Notes: generated by a model not told the origin, from the sequence alone. Shown: positions 1-9,716, counted from the stretch's first letter. The stretch is 64,000 nt of DNA from an uncultured Calothrix sp. (GCA_937973965.1 CALJJQ010000009.1:1-64000), one strand, 5' to 3'. Translations and numbers: made by a program.

Positions 1-2
1 AT

Positions 3-80
3 CAAATTAAGCATGGATTGTTATCAAATTATTTAGTTCAGCAACTAAAACCTCCGGCTGTTCCCATGTTTATCGTGTAG
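3..80 (+). CDS. 3' end of a gene entering from upstream
   Basis: A frame that is open from the first bases of the window closes with TAG at 78-80 after 25 visible codons, ending ...PAVPMFIV. The residue mix looks like a real protein tail and a GC-rich hairpin follows 13 bases later, as expected after a gene end. Too little is visible to name the protein. Another frame also stays open to base 36, so this assignment is tentative. Confidence 0.35.
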   Translation, partial: QIKHGLLSNYLVQQLKPPAVPMFIV

Positions 81-93
81 TTGTTTGGCGCGC

Positions 94-112
94 GGCGCGG
101 TTACACCGCGCC
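94..112. terminator. GC-rich hairpin after the upstream gene
   Basis: GGCGCGG and CCGCGCC form a perfect 7-bp stem around a 5-base loop. It lies just behind the stop at 78-80. There is no clear T-run, so it is only terminator-like. Confidence 0.4.
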
Positions 113-169
113 ATTGCTTGTGACAGTTGCGTAAGTCCTGACATCGATAAAAATTTATCTGCAAAATTT

Positions 170-215
170 TACCGTTGAATTCCTGACCGAAAAGCGTCAT
201 CGGAATTCAACGGTA
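170..215. repeat. Long near-perfect inverted repeat
   Basis: TACCGTTGAATTCC (170-183) and its exact reverse complement (202-215) form a 14-bp stem. TGAC (184-187) and GTCA (196-199) extend it by 4 bp across a two-base bulge, leaving an 8-base loop. It is flanked by AT-rich DNA. It could be a bidirectional terminator or the core of a small RNA. No gene overlaps it. Confidence 0.7.
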
Positions 216-718
216 TTTAAATGGATTTGATGGATTTGTAAAAGTGAAATTCAGTGGAAAACTCAAATAAGGTGGACTAGACACTGCAATCAAAGTATTC
301 TGGCTTTTGTGCATCTCTATTAACTTTGCAGCTAGGCAGGCATTTTTGCTGTACTTTGAAAACCTCCAAAAACTATTTACAACAAAAGTGAAATTCTTTA
401 CTCAAGGCGAAAACACATTTACGTTTTTGAATGCACTCACAGAATCTTGATTGCCGTTAAGTATTAGATAACAGGAGGCACGGTATCTAATACAAGCAGA
501 AAATTCGGTTTGTTAGTCATTTCTAATGACTTGTTTAATTCATTTCCTGTGCCTATTTATCAGGTTAGCACCATTAACTCAAAAAACAACCCCTATTTAC
601 TATCTGTGATTCATATTTACTTTTCTTAATTTTTGTTTGGCTTATCCATATAAATAGAAAAGTGATAAGTATAAAATATGTGTATTAATTTTGAGACACG
701 AATAAATTTGGGGATAGG
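216..718. other. Intergenic stretch without recognisable gene
   Basis: AT-rich DNA between the long hairpin and the first MITE-like element. I see no ORF with a convincing start or composition, and no tRNA-like fold. Confidence 0.6.
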
Positions 719-854
719 TTAAGTAGGTGGGTGGTAAAAATTGTCGTTGAGATCAGGGAGAGACGCGATATATCGCGTCTGTACGGGAGTAAAGCTTTGA
801 GCCGAATGATTGGTGACGTTGCGGTTTTATGTTTAATTGCACCTACCTACTTAG
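719..854. mobile_element. MITE-like element, family A copy 1
   Basis: About 135 bp bounded by inverted ends, TAAGTAGGTGGGTG on the left and the complement of TAAGTAGGTAGGTGC on the right. It carries the short palindrome GACGCGATATATCGCGTC at 762-779. The same layout recurs at 23102, 41979 (inverted, damaged) and 55518 (inverted). It has no coding capacity, so it would be mobilised in trans if mobile at all. Confidence 0.75.
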
Positions 855-892
855 TTAGGGTTTGCAGAAAAAGTATTTTAGTAGGGGTAGGA

Positions 893-914
893 AATAGGGA
901 GTAGGGAGTAAGGT
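893..914. repeat. Short tandem heptamer repeat (STRR type)
   Basis: Tandem GGGAGTA units precede panB. Heptamer tandem repeats of this kind are well known in heterocystous cyanobacteria. Similar runs occur at 1730-1765 and around 48092-48182. Confidence 0.6.
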
Positions 915-955
915 AAACTGATTAAGCAGATATAAGCAATCAAGGTAATTACAAG

Positions 956-1732
956 ATGGTAATTACACCCCAAAAGTTAACAGAGTGGAAACGACAAAGC
1001 CGTCCAATTGTGGCATTGACGGCATGGGATTATATTACAGCTCAACTTTTGGATGCTGCGGGGGTGGATTTGATTTTGGTGGGGGATTCGATGGCGGTAA
1101 TGTTGGGTTATAAAAATACCTTACCAATTACCCTGGAAGCGATGCTACACCACGCTCAAGCAGTATGTCGGGGGGTAGAGCGATCGCTAGTCGTGGTAGA
1201 CCTACCGTTTTTAACTTATCAAGAAAGTATTCAGCAGGCAATGCATTCAGCTGGAAGGGTATTAAAGGAAACGGGTGCACAAGCTGTGAAACTAGAAGGT
1301 GCGTATCCACAGATGTTGGAAACAATTACGAGGTTGGTACAAGCTGGAATTCCGGTGATGGGACATGTGGGTTTAACTCCACAGTCAGTGCATCAGTTAG
1401 GATTGAGACAACAGGGAAAAACCCCAGAACAAGCCGAACAGATTTTAGAACAAGCTTTAGCTTTAGAACATGCAGGGGTATTTGCAATTGTGTTGGAACA
1501 TATTCCCGCTGAATTGGGTTTAAATATTACCAGCAAGCTAGCTATTCCAACCATTGGCATTGGTGCAGGAGTACATTGTGATGGACAAGTTTTAGTCACC
1601 TCCGATTTATTAGGATTATCACAACGACAGCCACCTTTTGCTAAAGTTTATACAAATCTACGTGCGCAAATCACTCAAGCAGTACAGGATTTTTGTGTGG
1701 AAGTGAGAAACAGAGAATTTCCCTGTAAATAG
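956..1732 (+). CDS. panB: 3-methyl-2-oxobutanoate hydroxymethyltransferase
   Basis: PanB transfers a hydroxymethyl group from 5,10-methylene-tetrahydrofolate to 2-oxoisovalerate to give ketopantoate, the first committed step of pantothenate and CoA synthesis in the cytosol. The 258 residues match the family's usual length. Visible family motifs are VGDS at 42-45 (metal binding), KLEG at 112-115, MGHVGLTPQ at 135-143, EHIP at 181-184 (catalytic Glu) and GIGAG at 201-205. The ATG follows a tandem heptamer repeat, so the promoter must lie in or before that repeat. PanD of the same pathway is 48 kb away, so the two are not co-transcribed. Confidence 0.96.
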   Translation: MVITPQKLTEWKRQSRPIVALTAWDYITAQLLDAAGVDLILVGDSMAVMLGYKNTLPITLEAMLHHAQAVCRGVERSLVVVDLPFLTYQESIQQAMHSAGRVLKETGAQAVKLEGAYPQMLETITRLVQAGIPVMGHVGLTPQSVHQLGLRQQGKTPEQAEQILEQALALEHAGVFAIVLEHIPAELGLNITSKLAIPTIGIGAGVHCDGQVLVTSDLLGLSQRQPPFAKVYTNLRAQITQAVQDFCVEVRNREFPCK

Positions 1733-1765
1733 GGAGTAGGGAAGAGGGAGTAGGCAGTAGGGAGG
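1730..1765. repeat. Heptamer tandem repeat behind panB
   Basis: Degenerate tandem units of AGGGAGT/AGGGAAG immediately follow the panB stop, mirroring the run in front of the gene. Confidence 0.55.
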
Positions 1766-1816
1766 ACATGGGGGAATAGGGGTCTATCTCTTCTCTGGGA
1801 GAAGACGCACTATATA

Positions 1817-1862
1817 GTCCACCGCATTAATTATTCAAGTTTGTAGTAGTAGCTCTAGCCCT
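1817..1862. repeat. Partial copy of repeat family C
   Basis: The stretch from CCACCGCATTAAT to TAGTAGCTCTAGC resembles family C elements at 42110-42216 and 43457-43583. Only part of the element is present. Confidence 0.35.
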
Positions 1863-1951
1863 CTATTTAAGCAATAAAAGCGGCTGAGAAGATGGGAAAA
1901 GTGCAATTTTGCATTTACCCTACCCTGTGATAATACTTTTCGCTGTCATCT

Positions 1952-2425
1952 CTAAACACGGGTCTTATTGGCGTTAACAATGCTAACTAAATGCTCGTTA
2001 AATTCATGGATATGATTGTCTAAAATACCGAAAAAATTGCGGTCAATAGCGTCTACAATTTGGGTTGCAGAAACTGTTATTTCATAACCTTCTGGAGTAA
2101 TTTTCAAAGATTTAGATCTCGTATCTTTTGAGTTAGTTTCCCGCTTAATTAGTCCCCGTTTTTCTAGGGCGCGTAATACCTTTGAAGTCATCATAATATC
2201 AGTTTTGGCATGGGCTGCTAATCTCGCTTGTGTAATAGTTTCTTCGGCTTGACTTAGCCAAATAATCCCAGCTAATAGAACGAATTGGACATGGGTTAGT
2301 CCTAATTGATTTAGTCCTGCATTCATTTTACGTTGCCACAGGTTAGAAACTTGCCAAAGTAAAAAACCTGGACTGTCATCTGGACTTTGAAATTGGAAGA
2401 CCGTGTTTTGGTGAGTTACGTTCAA
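1952..2425 (-). CDS. MarR family transcriptional regulator
   Basis: A 157-residue winged-helix DNA-binding protein. The segment from about residue 44 to 110 has the MarR plan: a helix-turn-helix near 64-92 (QARLAAHAKTDIMMTSKVLR), then a wing whose DTRSKSLKITPEG contains the conserved acidic/basic wing signature. Flanking helices would form the dimer interface. MarR proteins usually repress genes for efflux, stress or aromatic degradation and are released by a ligand. The target is not visible; the neighbours panB and the antiporter are not co-directional with it. Confidence 0.88.
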   Translation of the reverse strand: MNVTHQNTVFQFQSPDDSPGFLLWQVSNLWQRKMNAGLNQLGLTHVQFVLLAGIIWLSQAEETITQARLAAHAKTDIMMTSKVLRALEKRGLIKRETNSKDTRSKSLKITPEGYEITVSATQIVDAIDRNFFGILDNHIHEFNEHLVSIVNANKTRV

Positions 2426-2651
2426 AAGATTTTACCTCAGCTCCATTATCTAACGCCAACCTATGGCTGATAATCAATTTAAAATTCGGTATTTGTATTG
2501 CCAAGATACCGAATCTCAAGTGATAACCCTAGTTGCGTTTATTAGTTATGAAATTTAAGTTAGTAATTAATGGAGCGACTAATAGTTACTAGCAATCAAA
2601 AAAAGGGAACATACTATAGGAATCTCGCTTGATGCAGAGGAATTAGGGAGT

Positions 2652-2678
2652 GGAGACGACCTGGTAGGTTGTCTCCAG
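2652..2678. repeat. Short palindrome, family Q
   Basis: GGAGACGACCTGGTAGG and the following TTGTCTCC form an imperfect palindrome. Related copies lie at 8920, 16234, 49123 and 50533. Confidence 0.55.
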
Positions 2679-2681
2679 AGG

Positions 2682-2716
2682 GAGTAAATGTATCAAAATT
2701 GGAGTGAAATGATATA
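2682..2716 (-). repeat. Repeat family R, partial copy
   Basis: Read on the minus strand this matches the left half of the full copies at 9717 and 32903 (ATATCATTTCACnCcAATTTTGATACATTT). Confidence 0.5.
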
Positions 2717-2950
2717 GGCAGTGTATGTAGGCTACTCCTTGAAAGTTTTGGGTTTTGTGAGAAATCTGGGGTATATACTTAAGTTTATTTCAGAAATCAA
2801 ATTCTAGATGATTAGCATTTGCAGTTTCCTATTCCCATAGCGATCGCATTTTACCTGCATTTCTGCTGAGTCATCGGTAAGCTTTAAGTAAGGGGTTGAT
2901 TTTCCCACTAATTTAGGAAAAATGTACTTTTTTATACTATTTTCTGAAAT

Positions 2951-3004
2951 CTTGATACATTTTCTCCCCCTGATTCTTAAATGTATCAACTTCAAAGTAA
3001 AACT
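2951..3004 (+). repeat. Repeat family R, internally deleted copy
   Basis: Starts with CTTGATACATTTTCT and ends with ATCAACTTCAAAGTAAAAC, the two conserved halves of family R with a shortened middle. Confidence 0.5.
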
Positions 3005-3079
3005 TTATTACATCTCTAGGAGTTTTAGGGCTGTTGAAAAACTCCAGGCTGCGTAACACAGTAATTTTACTTAAATTAT

Positions 3080-4810
3080 ATGGCAAGTTCAGAACATGGT
3101 CTGATTCTCGATTTAACAACTGTTTTGGGAACATCGGCATTGGGTGGATACATTGCTAACCGTTGTCGGCAACCTGTACTACTGGGTTACTTAGCCAGTG
3201 GTGTTTTAGTTGGACCGTTTGGATTGCAATTGTTAAATGATTTACCCCGGATTAAGGCTTTAGCGTCGATGGGGGTGGCGTTTTTGTTGTTTGCCTTGGG
3301 TGTGGAGTTTTCGATTGCAGAATTAAAAAGGGTACAGGATATAGCAATTAAAGGAAGTCTTTTACAAATCGGTTTGACAACGATTTTAGTTGCTTGTTTG
3401 ACGATATTTTTTGGTTGGGTCAAGGGTATTCCCCAAGGCATATTTTTAGGTACTGTTTTGTCCCTTTCTTCCACGGCTGTGGTTTTAAAAACCTTAACGG
3501 AGAAGGGAGAAATTAATACTTTACATGGGCAATTAATGTTAGCGATTTTGATTGCCCAGGATTTGGCTTTGGGGGTGATGTTAGCACTTTTACCAGCATT
3601 ACAACAACCAGAAAATTTTCTTCCGGTTTTATTTTCCGCCCTGGCTAAAGTGGCTTTTTTTGTGTTGGTGGCATTTGCAGTTGGCAAATGGGTGGTTCCG
3701 GTTCTGATTCGGCATATTGCTGCCACTGAAAGTACAGAGTTGTTTATTCTAAGCGTAATTGCCCTTTGTTTAGGGGTGGCTTTAGTAACGGCTGCTTTGG
3801 GCTTATCGGTAGAAATGGGGGCATTTGTTGCTGGTTTAATGATTTCTGAAGTAGAACATTCTGACCATGCTCTGGCTAAAATTTTACCTTTGCGAGATAC
3901 TTTCGCCTGTTTATTTTTTGCTTCGATTGGGATGTTAATTGACCCGAATATTCTCGGAGCAAATTTATTATTAATTTTGGAATTAGTGGCTGTGGTTATG
4001 GTGGGAAAAGCCCTGATTGTCTTGGCTATTATGTTAATCTTCGGCTATTCCCCCAAAACTGCCATCATCACCAGTTTTGGTATTAATCAAATCGGAGAAT
4101 TTTCCTTTGTATTAGCTTTAGCTGGTTTGCGACAAGATTTAATTAGCCAACAAACCTATTTATTATTACTAGGAACCACCGCTATCACCCTAGTCTTAAC
4201 TCCCATTGGGATGAACCTTTCCCCTAAAATTGTGGATTATCTCCTCCAAGCACCCTTTTTTGCTCAGTGGATGCAAAAATTTTCTGAACCCAAACTCCTT
4301 TCTGTTCCCGAACATATTAGCGGTCATGTGGTTGTCGCTGGATACGGAAGGGTCGGACAGGTAATTGTCAATATCCTCATTACTCAGGATTATCCTGTAG
4401 TTGTCATCGAAAACAGTGAAGCTGGTATTCAACGCTTACGAATGCAAAAAATACCCTTTATTTTTGGTGATGCTGATTCCGAATTGGTTCTGGAAAAAAG
4501 TTATTTGAATACTGCTAAAGCTTTGGCGATCGCTCTACCTGATCCTGCTAGCACACGTATATTACTCTCCCATGCTTTGAAAATCGCACCCCATCTGGAT
4601 GTAATTGCGCGATCGCATTACGACAAAGAAATAGATTTACTAACTCAAATGGGAGCAAAGGAGGTTGTGCAACCGGAGTTTGAAGCAGCTTTGGAACTGA
4701 GTACCCATTTGTTAACAACTTTGGGTGAACCAGAAACCCATATTCATCAAATTATCGATGCTATCCGCATTGGTAAATATCGTAGTGTACGCTCCGGTAT
4801 GGGAAATTAA
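3080..4810 (+). CDS. CPA2 family cation:proton antiporter with RCK domain
   Basis: An integral membrane monovalent cation:proton antiporter of the KefB/CPA2 type, exchanging K+ or Na+ for H+. Residues 8-385 contain about twelve hydrophobic segments of the Na+/H+ exchanger domain, with AQD at 158-160 as the likely transport-site acid and IGEFSF near 338. A cytoplasmic TrkA-N (RCK) domain begins near 413 and shows the Rossmann loop GYGRVG at 421-426, which binds NAD(H) or nucleotide and gates transport. The protein ends at 576 without an obvious TrkA-C domain. It is monocistronic. Whether the ion is K+ or Na+ cannot be told from sequence. Confidence 0.92.
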   Translation: MASSEHGLILDLTTVLGTSALGGYIANRCRQPVLLGYLASGVLVGPFGLQLLNDLPRIKALASMGVAFLLFALGVEFSIAELKRVQDIAIKGSLLQIGLTTILVACLTIFFGWVKGIPQGIFLGTVLSLSSTAVVLKTLTEKGEINTLHGQLMLAILIAQDLALGVMLALLPALQQPENFLPVLFSALAKVAFFVLVAFAVGKWVVPVLIRHIAATESTELFILSVIALCLGVALVTAALGLSVEMGAFVAGLMISEVEHSDHALAKILPLRDTFACLFFASIGMLIDPNILGANLLLILELVAVVMVGKALIVLAIMLIFGYSPKTAIITSFGINQIGEFSFVLALAGLRQDLISQQTYLLLLGTTAITLVLTPIGMNLSPKIVDYLLQAPFFAQWMQKFSEPKLLSVPEHISGHVVVAGYGRVGQVIVNILITQDYPVVVIENSEAGIQRLRMQKIPFIFGDADSELVLEKSYLNTAKALAIALPDPASTRILLSHALKIAPHLDVIARSHYDKEIDLLTQMGAKEVVQPEFEAALELSTHLLTTLGEPETHIHQIIDAIRIGKYRSVRSGMGN

Positions 4811-4814
4811 TCAG

Positions 4815-4890
4815 ACGCGATAATTTAGACGTGATATCAGACACGATAATTTAGATGCGATATCAGACGCGATATATCGCGTCTCTACGT
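4815..4890. repeat. Tandem degenerate palindromes, family P
   Basis: Four consecutive variants of the CAGACGCGATA unit end in a full palindrome, GACGCGATATATCGCGTC at 4866-4883. The cluster fills the space between the convergent antiporter and Hsp70-like genes and may act as a bidirectional terminator. Confidence 0.7.
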
Positions 4891-4898
4891 AATATTAT

Positions 4899-7800
4899 CT
4901 AACTAATTGGTATTCCCAGGGCAAAATTCACCGTGTAGGGTTCTGCTAGGGATTGTTGATTGCTACTTTGAATGGTGTCGAGATAGTGACGGAGAATTTG
5001 GATTTGTTGGTAATTGGGTTGGTAGGAAAGACTACCTTGTTTACAAAACAGGGGGTTTGCTGTAATCGCTCGATATTCATGGCTATCGAGGGAACTTGGG
5101 GTTAACCAGAGGGAATCAATGCTGTTGGGAACCACACCACTGGGAAGTTCGCCTTCGAGAAACGCTAAAATTCTTTGCTGACAGGTGCGGGTATTAATCC
5201 CCTTGGCTTCCAAGCGACTGATAATTTCCCCAAAGGTGATGGGACGTGCTTGTGGGGTCTGTTCTGCAGATGTGGGAATCAAATTGAGTAATTCGGTAAA
5301 CAGGAAATAATCGGTGTATTGTTGACGGGGGATGTCGAGGATTTGGGGGTGGAGGGGTAGAACAGATAATCCGTAGGCGACACGGCTACAGTTGGGGCTG
5401 TTATTTTCATTGGTGTGGGGGTGTTGAATAATTTTGGCATTGGGAAGTTTTTGCCTTAACCAACGATTGACAGCTGTTAAATTGGCCACACCTCCACTGA
5501 GAATTACCTGATCGATGGCTTCGGTGGGGATACCACGAGCTACTAGGAGGCGATTTAGTTCGCGGTTGAGACGACGGACAAAGGGGACAAATACTTGACT
5601 TTCCAGGTCGCGACGGTGGAGTAACCAGCGTTGGTCTGCAAGTTCAAATGTAAAGGTTTCTTGGTGTTGGAGGATAAGTTTAATGGCGTTGGCCACATCT
5701 AGGAGTGCTTGACCGAGGGGGTAGGTTTCTAGACGTTTTTGAAGATGGATACGTTCGGGGAGGTCTGGTTCTCCGGGGTGGGGAAGGGAAATTTCTGACC
5801 ATTTGAGGCTAGATAGACGGGTTTGTTCCAATCCGGGGATGGTTGGCAACCAATGCCAAGGGGTACTGGTGATGGTGTCGTCCGTATTTTTGACGAGGCG
5901 GGATTGTCGCCATTTTTCGGGGAGGAGGAGTTGGCAAATAATATCCTGTTCGATTCCCTTGCCACCGTAGGCGAAACTGTGGAGCATGAAGTCGCTGTGG
6001 GCAAGTTCTAGGAGGTTTTCGGGGATATCGACTAGGGACATTTCAGTGCCACTGGCACCGAGATTAATCGCTAGGGTATTACCGAGGATGGGTGCTTCTT
6101 GGCTACGGGTGGGTTGGAGTTGGTTGGCAGTGTGGGTGTATACTTCTTCGCCATTGGCTCCATCTAATTCGCAAATGAGGCTAGCGATCGCTTCTTCCAC
6201 AAAGAAGACTTCCTGGGGATGGGAGATGAGTTTGGCCATGAGTAAAGCTTCCCGGATATTAAATCGGTATTGTTCTGACCAATTGGTGGGACAGTTACAA
6301 ATTACACCACTCAAGTTGTCGATGATGTGGGTGAAGTTGGCGGCGGTTAAACCAAGGGCGGAGGCGGTTAAACCAATGGTGGTGCTGTGGGTGTCGGCTT
6401 TGAGGGTCAGGAATAATTTGGATAGCGATCGCACTATCCAAGCTAGGGATACACTAGCAACTTCATTGAGTTGGAGGGTGGGTTCCCAGCTATTGTGTTC
6501 GTTGCGGTAGGGTAGGGCAATTTGCAGGTATGGTTTGAGTTGGGCGGTAAATTTGTGAGTATTATCACTGACGTTATTAGTTTGTAAATATACTTCTAAT
6601 GGTAAGCGGAATGTGCGTTTTGTGTTCGCTAAATCGATTTCTTCTTGAAGAGAAGCCACCCCACCTATGTCTACACCGGTAGACCAATAAATGGGATAAA
6701 TTTCTGTAGTGGTTCGATTTAGTAAAGCAGCAGAAATTCCAGTTGTACCAATATCAATTCCTAGATACCACACCGTTTCTTCGGAATCCGCGGCTGCATT
6801 TTGCGCGTCGTCATCGTCGCTGGATTGGGTAATGGAAATAATTTCCGGTTCCGGTAGGGGTGTAATTTGCGTATCCCCCATGCGCGCTGTTTCCAGGTTG
6901 GGTGTGGGTAGGGTAGGGGTACTAGCTATTTCTGGTGTTTCTAGGGGTAGGGGAATTGCTGGTTGAGCTTCAAATTGGGTTAAATCAGCGTGGAGTTGGG
7001 CTTGTTGCTGGGAATCTAGGGATATTTCGGGAATAATCTGGTCTAAATCCAGGCTAGCTGTTGCTTGGGCAATTAAATTATCCCGTGATATCGCGAAAGA
7101 AAGTGGGGTTTGGTGGGATTGGGAATTGGTTGTCAATTCGGGTGTGGGGGGTTGCGGTTTGATTTCCAAGTCGGTGAGGGTGGTAATTATGTCTGATGGT
7201 TCGGGTGGTTGTGCTGCAATTGTTTCCGATGGATTAGATTCTTCTGGGTCATCTAACCAGGGATCCGTTAATTCTTGGGAAAGGGAAGTTGGGGAACTGG
7301 GGTTGCTGGGGAGAATTTTGACGACAAGATTGGAATCTAAGGTGGTGGGTGGATATAAATCTTGAGCTGATTGGCTAATTTCTGGAGATGTTTCTAGAGA
7401 GTTTTCGATGGTTGTTTCTTCAATTACTAATTCAGTTTGTGATGATTCTGTGACAATGATTTCGCTGGGATTGACTGGATGGATTGCAGGTGCGGTTGTT
7501 TCCACTTTCGGGGAAGTATGTTCAACTGTTTGTAAATAAATTTCCCCATTTCCTGGGTCTGCTAATATGGTAGCTATTTCATCAACCCCATTGATGATGT
7601 CGGAATTACCCCTATCAGTGACAGTATCTTGAACAACATTTTGATCCTGATTTGGCTGGGAAATTGTCTCTGGTTGCGGTGGGGTGTATAAATTCCCATT
7701 GTAATTCGGTTTGACATCCGTGGTGAATAACCCCGCATATAAAGCGTCGATGGCATCATTCCCTGGTATATTTTTACTGGTTCTGGGTTGATTGGCAATA

Positions 7801-8843
7801 TTAGAGGAGGTGTCCATATCCTGACTTAACTCCAGCAATAGTGCATCTAAATCCGGGGTATCGATGGAGGTTAAAGGGGAGGAAATTGAAGTGCTTTCTT
7901 CCCCAGATTGCTGTTGGGGATTAGACTGGGGAACATTTACCAACGAATCTGCACTAATAATTCTCGTGGGACTATTGCTAGAGCTATTACCAGAACTACC
8001 ACTGGAAATATTCCCAGGGTTAACTTGAGTTGGGATTGCTTGGGTTAAATTCCGAATTAAGTTAATTAAAACCTCCTCACCTTGCTGACTGGTGCTTTGC
8101 ATCCTGGTCAAGCTTTGGGAAAGGGATTCCCCATAGGTTTGAATATTGCGTTGCAGTGCATCAAACACCACATTCACAGTCCCATCTAGTGCTAATAAAC
8201 GTCGATCTAGTTCTTCGGTTAATCTTGCGAGTTTTTCCGTCGATGGGTGATTACCTATCCCTCCTACAGCAGCATGAGGAACATCTGGGAGATTCAATTC
8301 TGGTGATGGGGGAATTACTGTATTATCCCAATTTCCTGACCCGGTTGACGATGGTGGTAGGGGAAATCGAGCATCTAAGCGATTAGTTAAGACTTGTAAA
8401 AATTCCGCAATCGTTTGTTCTTGCTGGGCTAACTGTTGAGCAAGGGAATGATTTTTTAAGCGTTGTTGTTCTAGTTCCCGAATTTCCTGAACCAAATTTT
8501 GACGTTCTGCGAGTAAAGCTTGAATTTCTTCCCGCAAAGGTGTGATGACTTCGTTAATTTGCTCCTGGGGAGAGGGTAAATCCTCCCCCCGCAACTTAGC
8601 CAATATCGGTGAATTTGTTGGCAATACCCCAGCAATTTCACGGTTCCCATCGCCATTTTCTGAACTTAAATCAATCAAGAGACTGCGAACACGTTCTAAA
8701 ATCTGCCGAGGTTGAGAATTAGTATCATCAACTGAACCAGAACCTTTTTGGAATAAAGAACGGGATAAACGCTTACCAGTGTTTGCCAGTAAACCATCAA
8801 TATCTGCAATCAACGATTGAATTTCAGTTGTGCGAGAAGTCAC
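4899..8843 (-). CDS. Large protein with N-terminal coiled coil and C-terminal Hsp70/actin-like ATPase domain
   Basis: The 1314 residues fall in three parts. Residues 1-160 are helical and include a Glu/Gln-rich coiled coil around 95-150. Residues 160-690 are low-complexity, rich in Ser, Thr, Pro and Gln, and probably disordered. Residues 690-1200 carry an Hsp70/actin ATPase fold: phosphate-1 loop YLGIDIGTTG (about 693-702), phosphate-2 loop AINLGASGTE near 960, and adenosine loop ILSGGVANL near 1165. A classical Hsp70 substrate-binding domain is not visible; the remainder is a helical tail. Proteins of this plan occur in cyanobacteria with unknown role. The coiled coil suggests a scaffold or oligomer; a cytoskeletal or chaperone-like role is inference. 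Confidence 0.85.
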   Translation of the reverse strand: MTSRTTEIQSLIADIDGLLANTGKRLSRSLFQKGSGSVDDTNSQPRQILERVRSLLIDLSSENGDGNREIAGVLPTNSPILAKLRGEDLPSPQEQINEVITPLREEIQALLAERQNLVQEIRELEQQRLKNHSLAQQLAQQEQTIAEFLQVLTNRLDARFPLPPSSTGSGNWDNTVIPPSPELNLPDVPHAAVGGIGNHPSTEKLARLTEELDRRLLALDGTVNVVFDALQRNIQTYGESLSQSLTRMQSTSQQGEEVLINLIRNLTQAIPTQVNPGNISSGSSGNSSSNSPTRIISADSLVNVPQSNPQQQSGEESTSISSPLTSIDTPDLDALLLELSQDMDTSSNIANQPRTSKNIPGNDAIDALYAGLFTTDVKPNYNGNLYTPPQPETISQPNQDQNVVQDTVTDRGNSDIINGVDEIATILADPGNGEIYLQTVEHTSPKVETTAPAIHPVNPSEIIVTESSQTELVIEETTIENSLETSPEISQSAQDLYPPTTLDSNLVVKILPSNPSSPTSLSQELTDPWLDDPEESNPSETIAAQPPEPSDIITTLTDLEIKPQPPTPELTTNSQSHQTPLSFAISRDNLIAQATASLDLDQIIPEISLDSQQQAQLHADLTQFEAQPAIPLPLETPEIASTPTLPTPNLETARMGDTQITPLPEPEIISITQSSDDDDAQNAAADSEETVWYLGIDIGTTGISAALLNRTTTEIYPIYWSTGVDIGGVASLQEEIDLANTKRTFRLPLEVYLQTNNVSDNTHKFTAQLKPYLQIALPYRNEHNSWEPTLQLNEVASVSLAWIVRSLSKLFLTLKADTHSTTIGLTASALGLTAANFTHIIDNLSGVICNCPTNWSEQYRFNIREALLMAKLISHPQEVFFVEEAIASLICELDGANGEEVYTHTANQLQPTRSQEAPILGNTLAINLGASGTEMSLVDIPENLLELAHSDFMLHSFAYGGKGIEQDIICQLLLPEKWRQSRLVKNTDDTITSTPWHWLPTIPGLEQTRLSSLKWSEISLPHPGEPDLPERIHLQKRLETYPLGQALLDVANAIKLILQHQETFTFELADQRWLLHRRDLESQVFVPFVRRLNRELNRLLVARGIPTEAIDQVILSGGVANLTAVNRWLRQKLPNAKIIQHPHTNENNSPNCSRVAYGLSVLPLHPQILDIPRQQYTDYFLFTELLNLIPTSAEQTPQARPITFGEIISRLEAKGINTRTCQQRILAFLEGELPSGVVPNSIDSLWLTPSSLDSHEYRAITANPLFCKQGSLSYQPNYQQIQILRHYLDTIQSSNQQSLAEPYTVNFALGIPIS

Positions 8844-8919
8844 TTTTTTTACCTTAACTAGAAAATATAATTAGATTAATTTTGCTAATGCTAGCTTGAA
8901 AGTAGAGTGAGTGGGGAGC

Positions 8920-8945
8920 AGAGACGATCTACCGGGTCGTCTCCA
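8920..8945. repeat. Short palindrome, family Q
   Basis: GAGACGATCTACCGGGTCGTCTC forms a palindrome with a near-central mismatch, in front of the Hsp70-like gene. Confidence 0.55.
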
Positions 8946-9716
8946 GGGGAGCAGGAATTGAACTATTTTCCTGTTTGGTTGTGTCTGAAGGACGTGGGGG
9001 AATAATTGGAACAAAGAACTTGACAGACAGAAATTTATAACTGTTGCCGTATCGACTGATGACAATCCAATTTAGGATATTTTACTCAGACAATAATTGG
9101 CAAACATAAATTTTATGTCTGTACTGCCCAAATTTATAACTTCAACGGCAGAAAAACATCAACAGTACAAGAAGGATTCTGTTTCCAACAGTCAAACTTG
9201 GATGTGCCACGCCTAGAGCAGAAATTGACACCTAAATAAAGAAGATTACGCGATCGCTTGCTTTTAGTCCAGCATTTTTTACGTCTTAATTAATACCAAC
9301 TGACTTGACAATAATCTCTTTTGCACCCAACTATTAACTATTTCGCCAATTACATCTAGTCAGAATTGAGACTAAAACAAATATACTTTCACTCCTTTGA
9401 CCTCCCCATTGTCTGTATCATCGTTTGTAATCGCAATTAGCTAAAAATCTTACGTTAACAAAAATAATTTGCCTTGGGTATATGGAAAGTAAGGTTAAAC
9501 ACATTTGGGGATGAAAGGATTTGAGATGAGGTTACAGGAAACACACTAATACATACAAGGTGAGTACTCTTAAGAAAAAGCTCCATAACCTGAATTTATC
9601 ACAAGTAAGTTATAAGCCTTGAGTAACGGATACTCCCGTCATGGACTGTTCCCTGTGAGTTTTAGGTTTTTTGAGCAATGCGGGTGTAAGAGGAGTGTTC
9701 AAGTCAGAAGAGGTGC

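Larger units (their letters stand above)
2426..3079. other. Repeat-rich intergenic region
   Basis: Between the MarR gene and the antiporter gene, divergent from each other. It holds a palindrome of the GACGACC type at 2652-2678 and two partial copies of repeat family R (2682-2716 inverted, 2951-3004 direct). Small ORFs here have no protein-like composition. Confidence 0.6.

Noticed and set aside
4815-4890. CRISPR-like array of GACGCGATA units
   Set aside because: The units are adjacent degenerate palindromes without unique spacers of constant length.
9555-9700. Possible 6S-like structured RNA in the Crp/Fnr upstream region
   Set aside because: Only scattered short complementarities are visible by eye; a covariance search would be needed before calling it.
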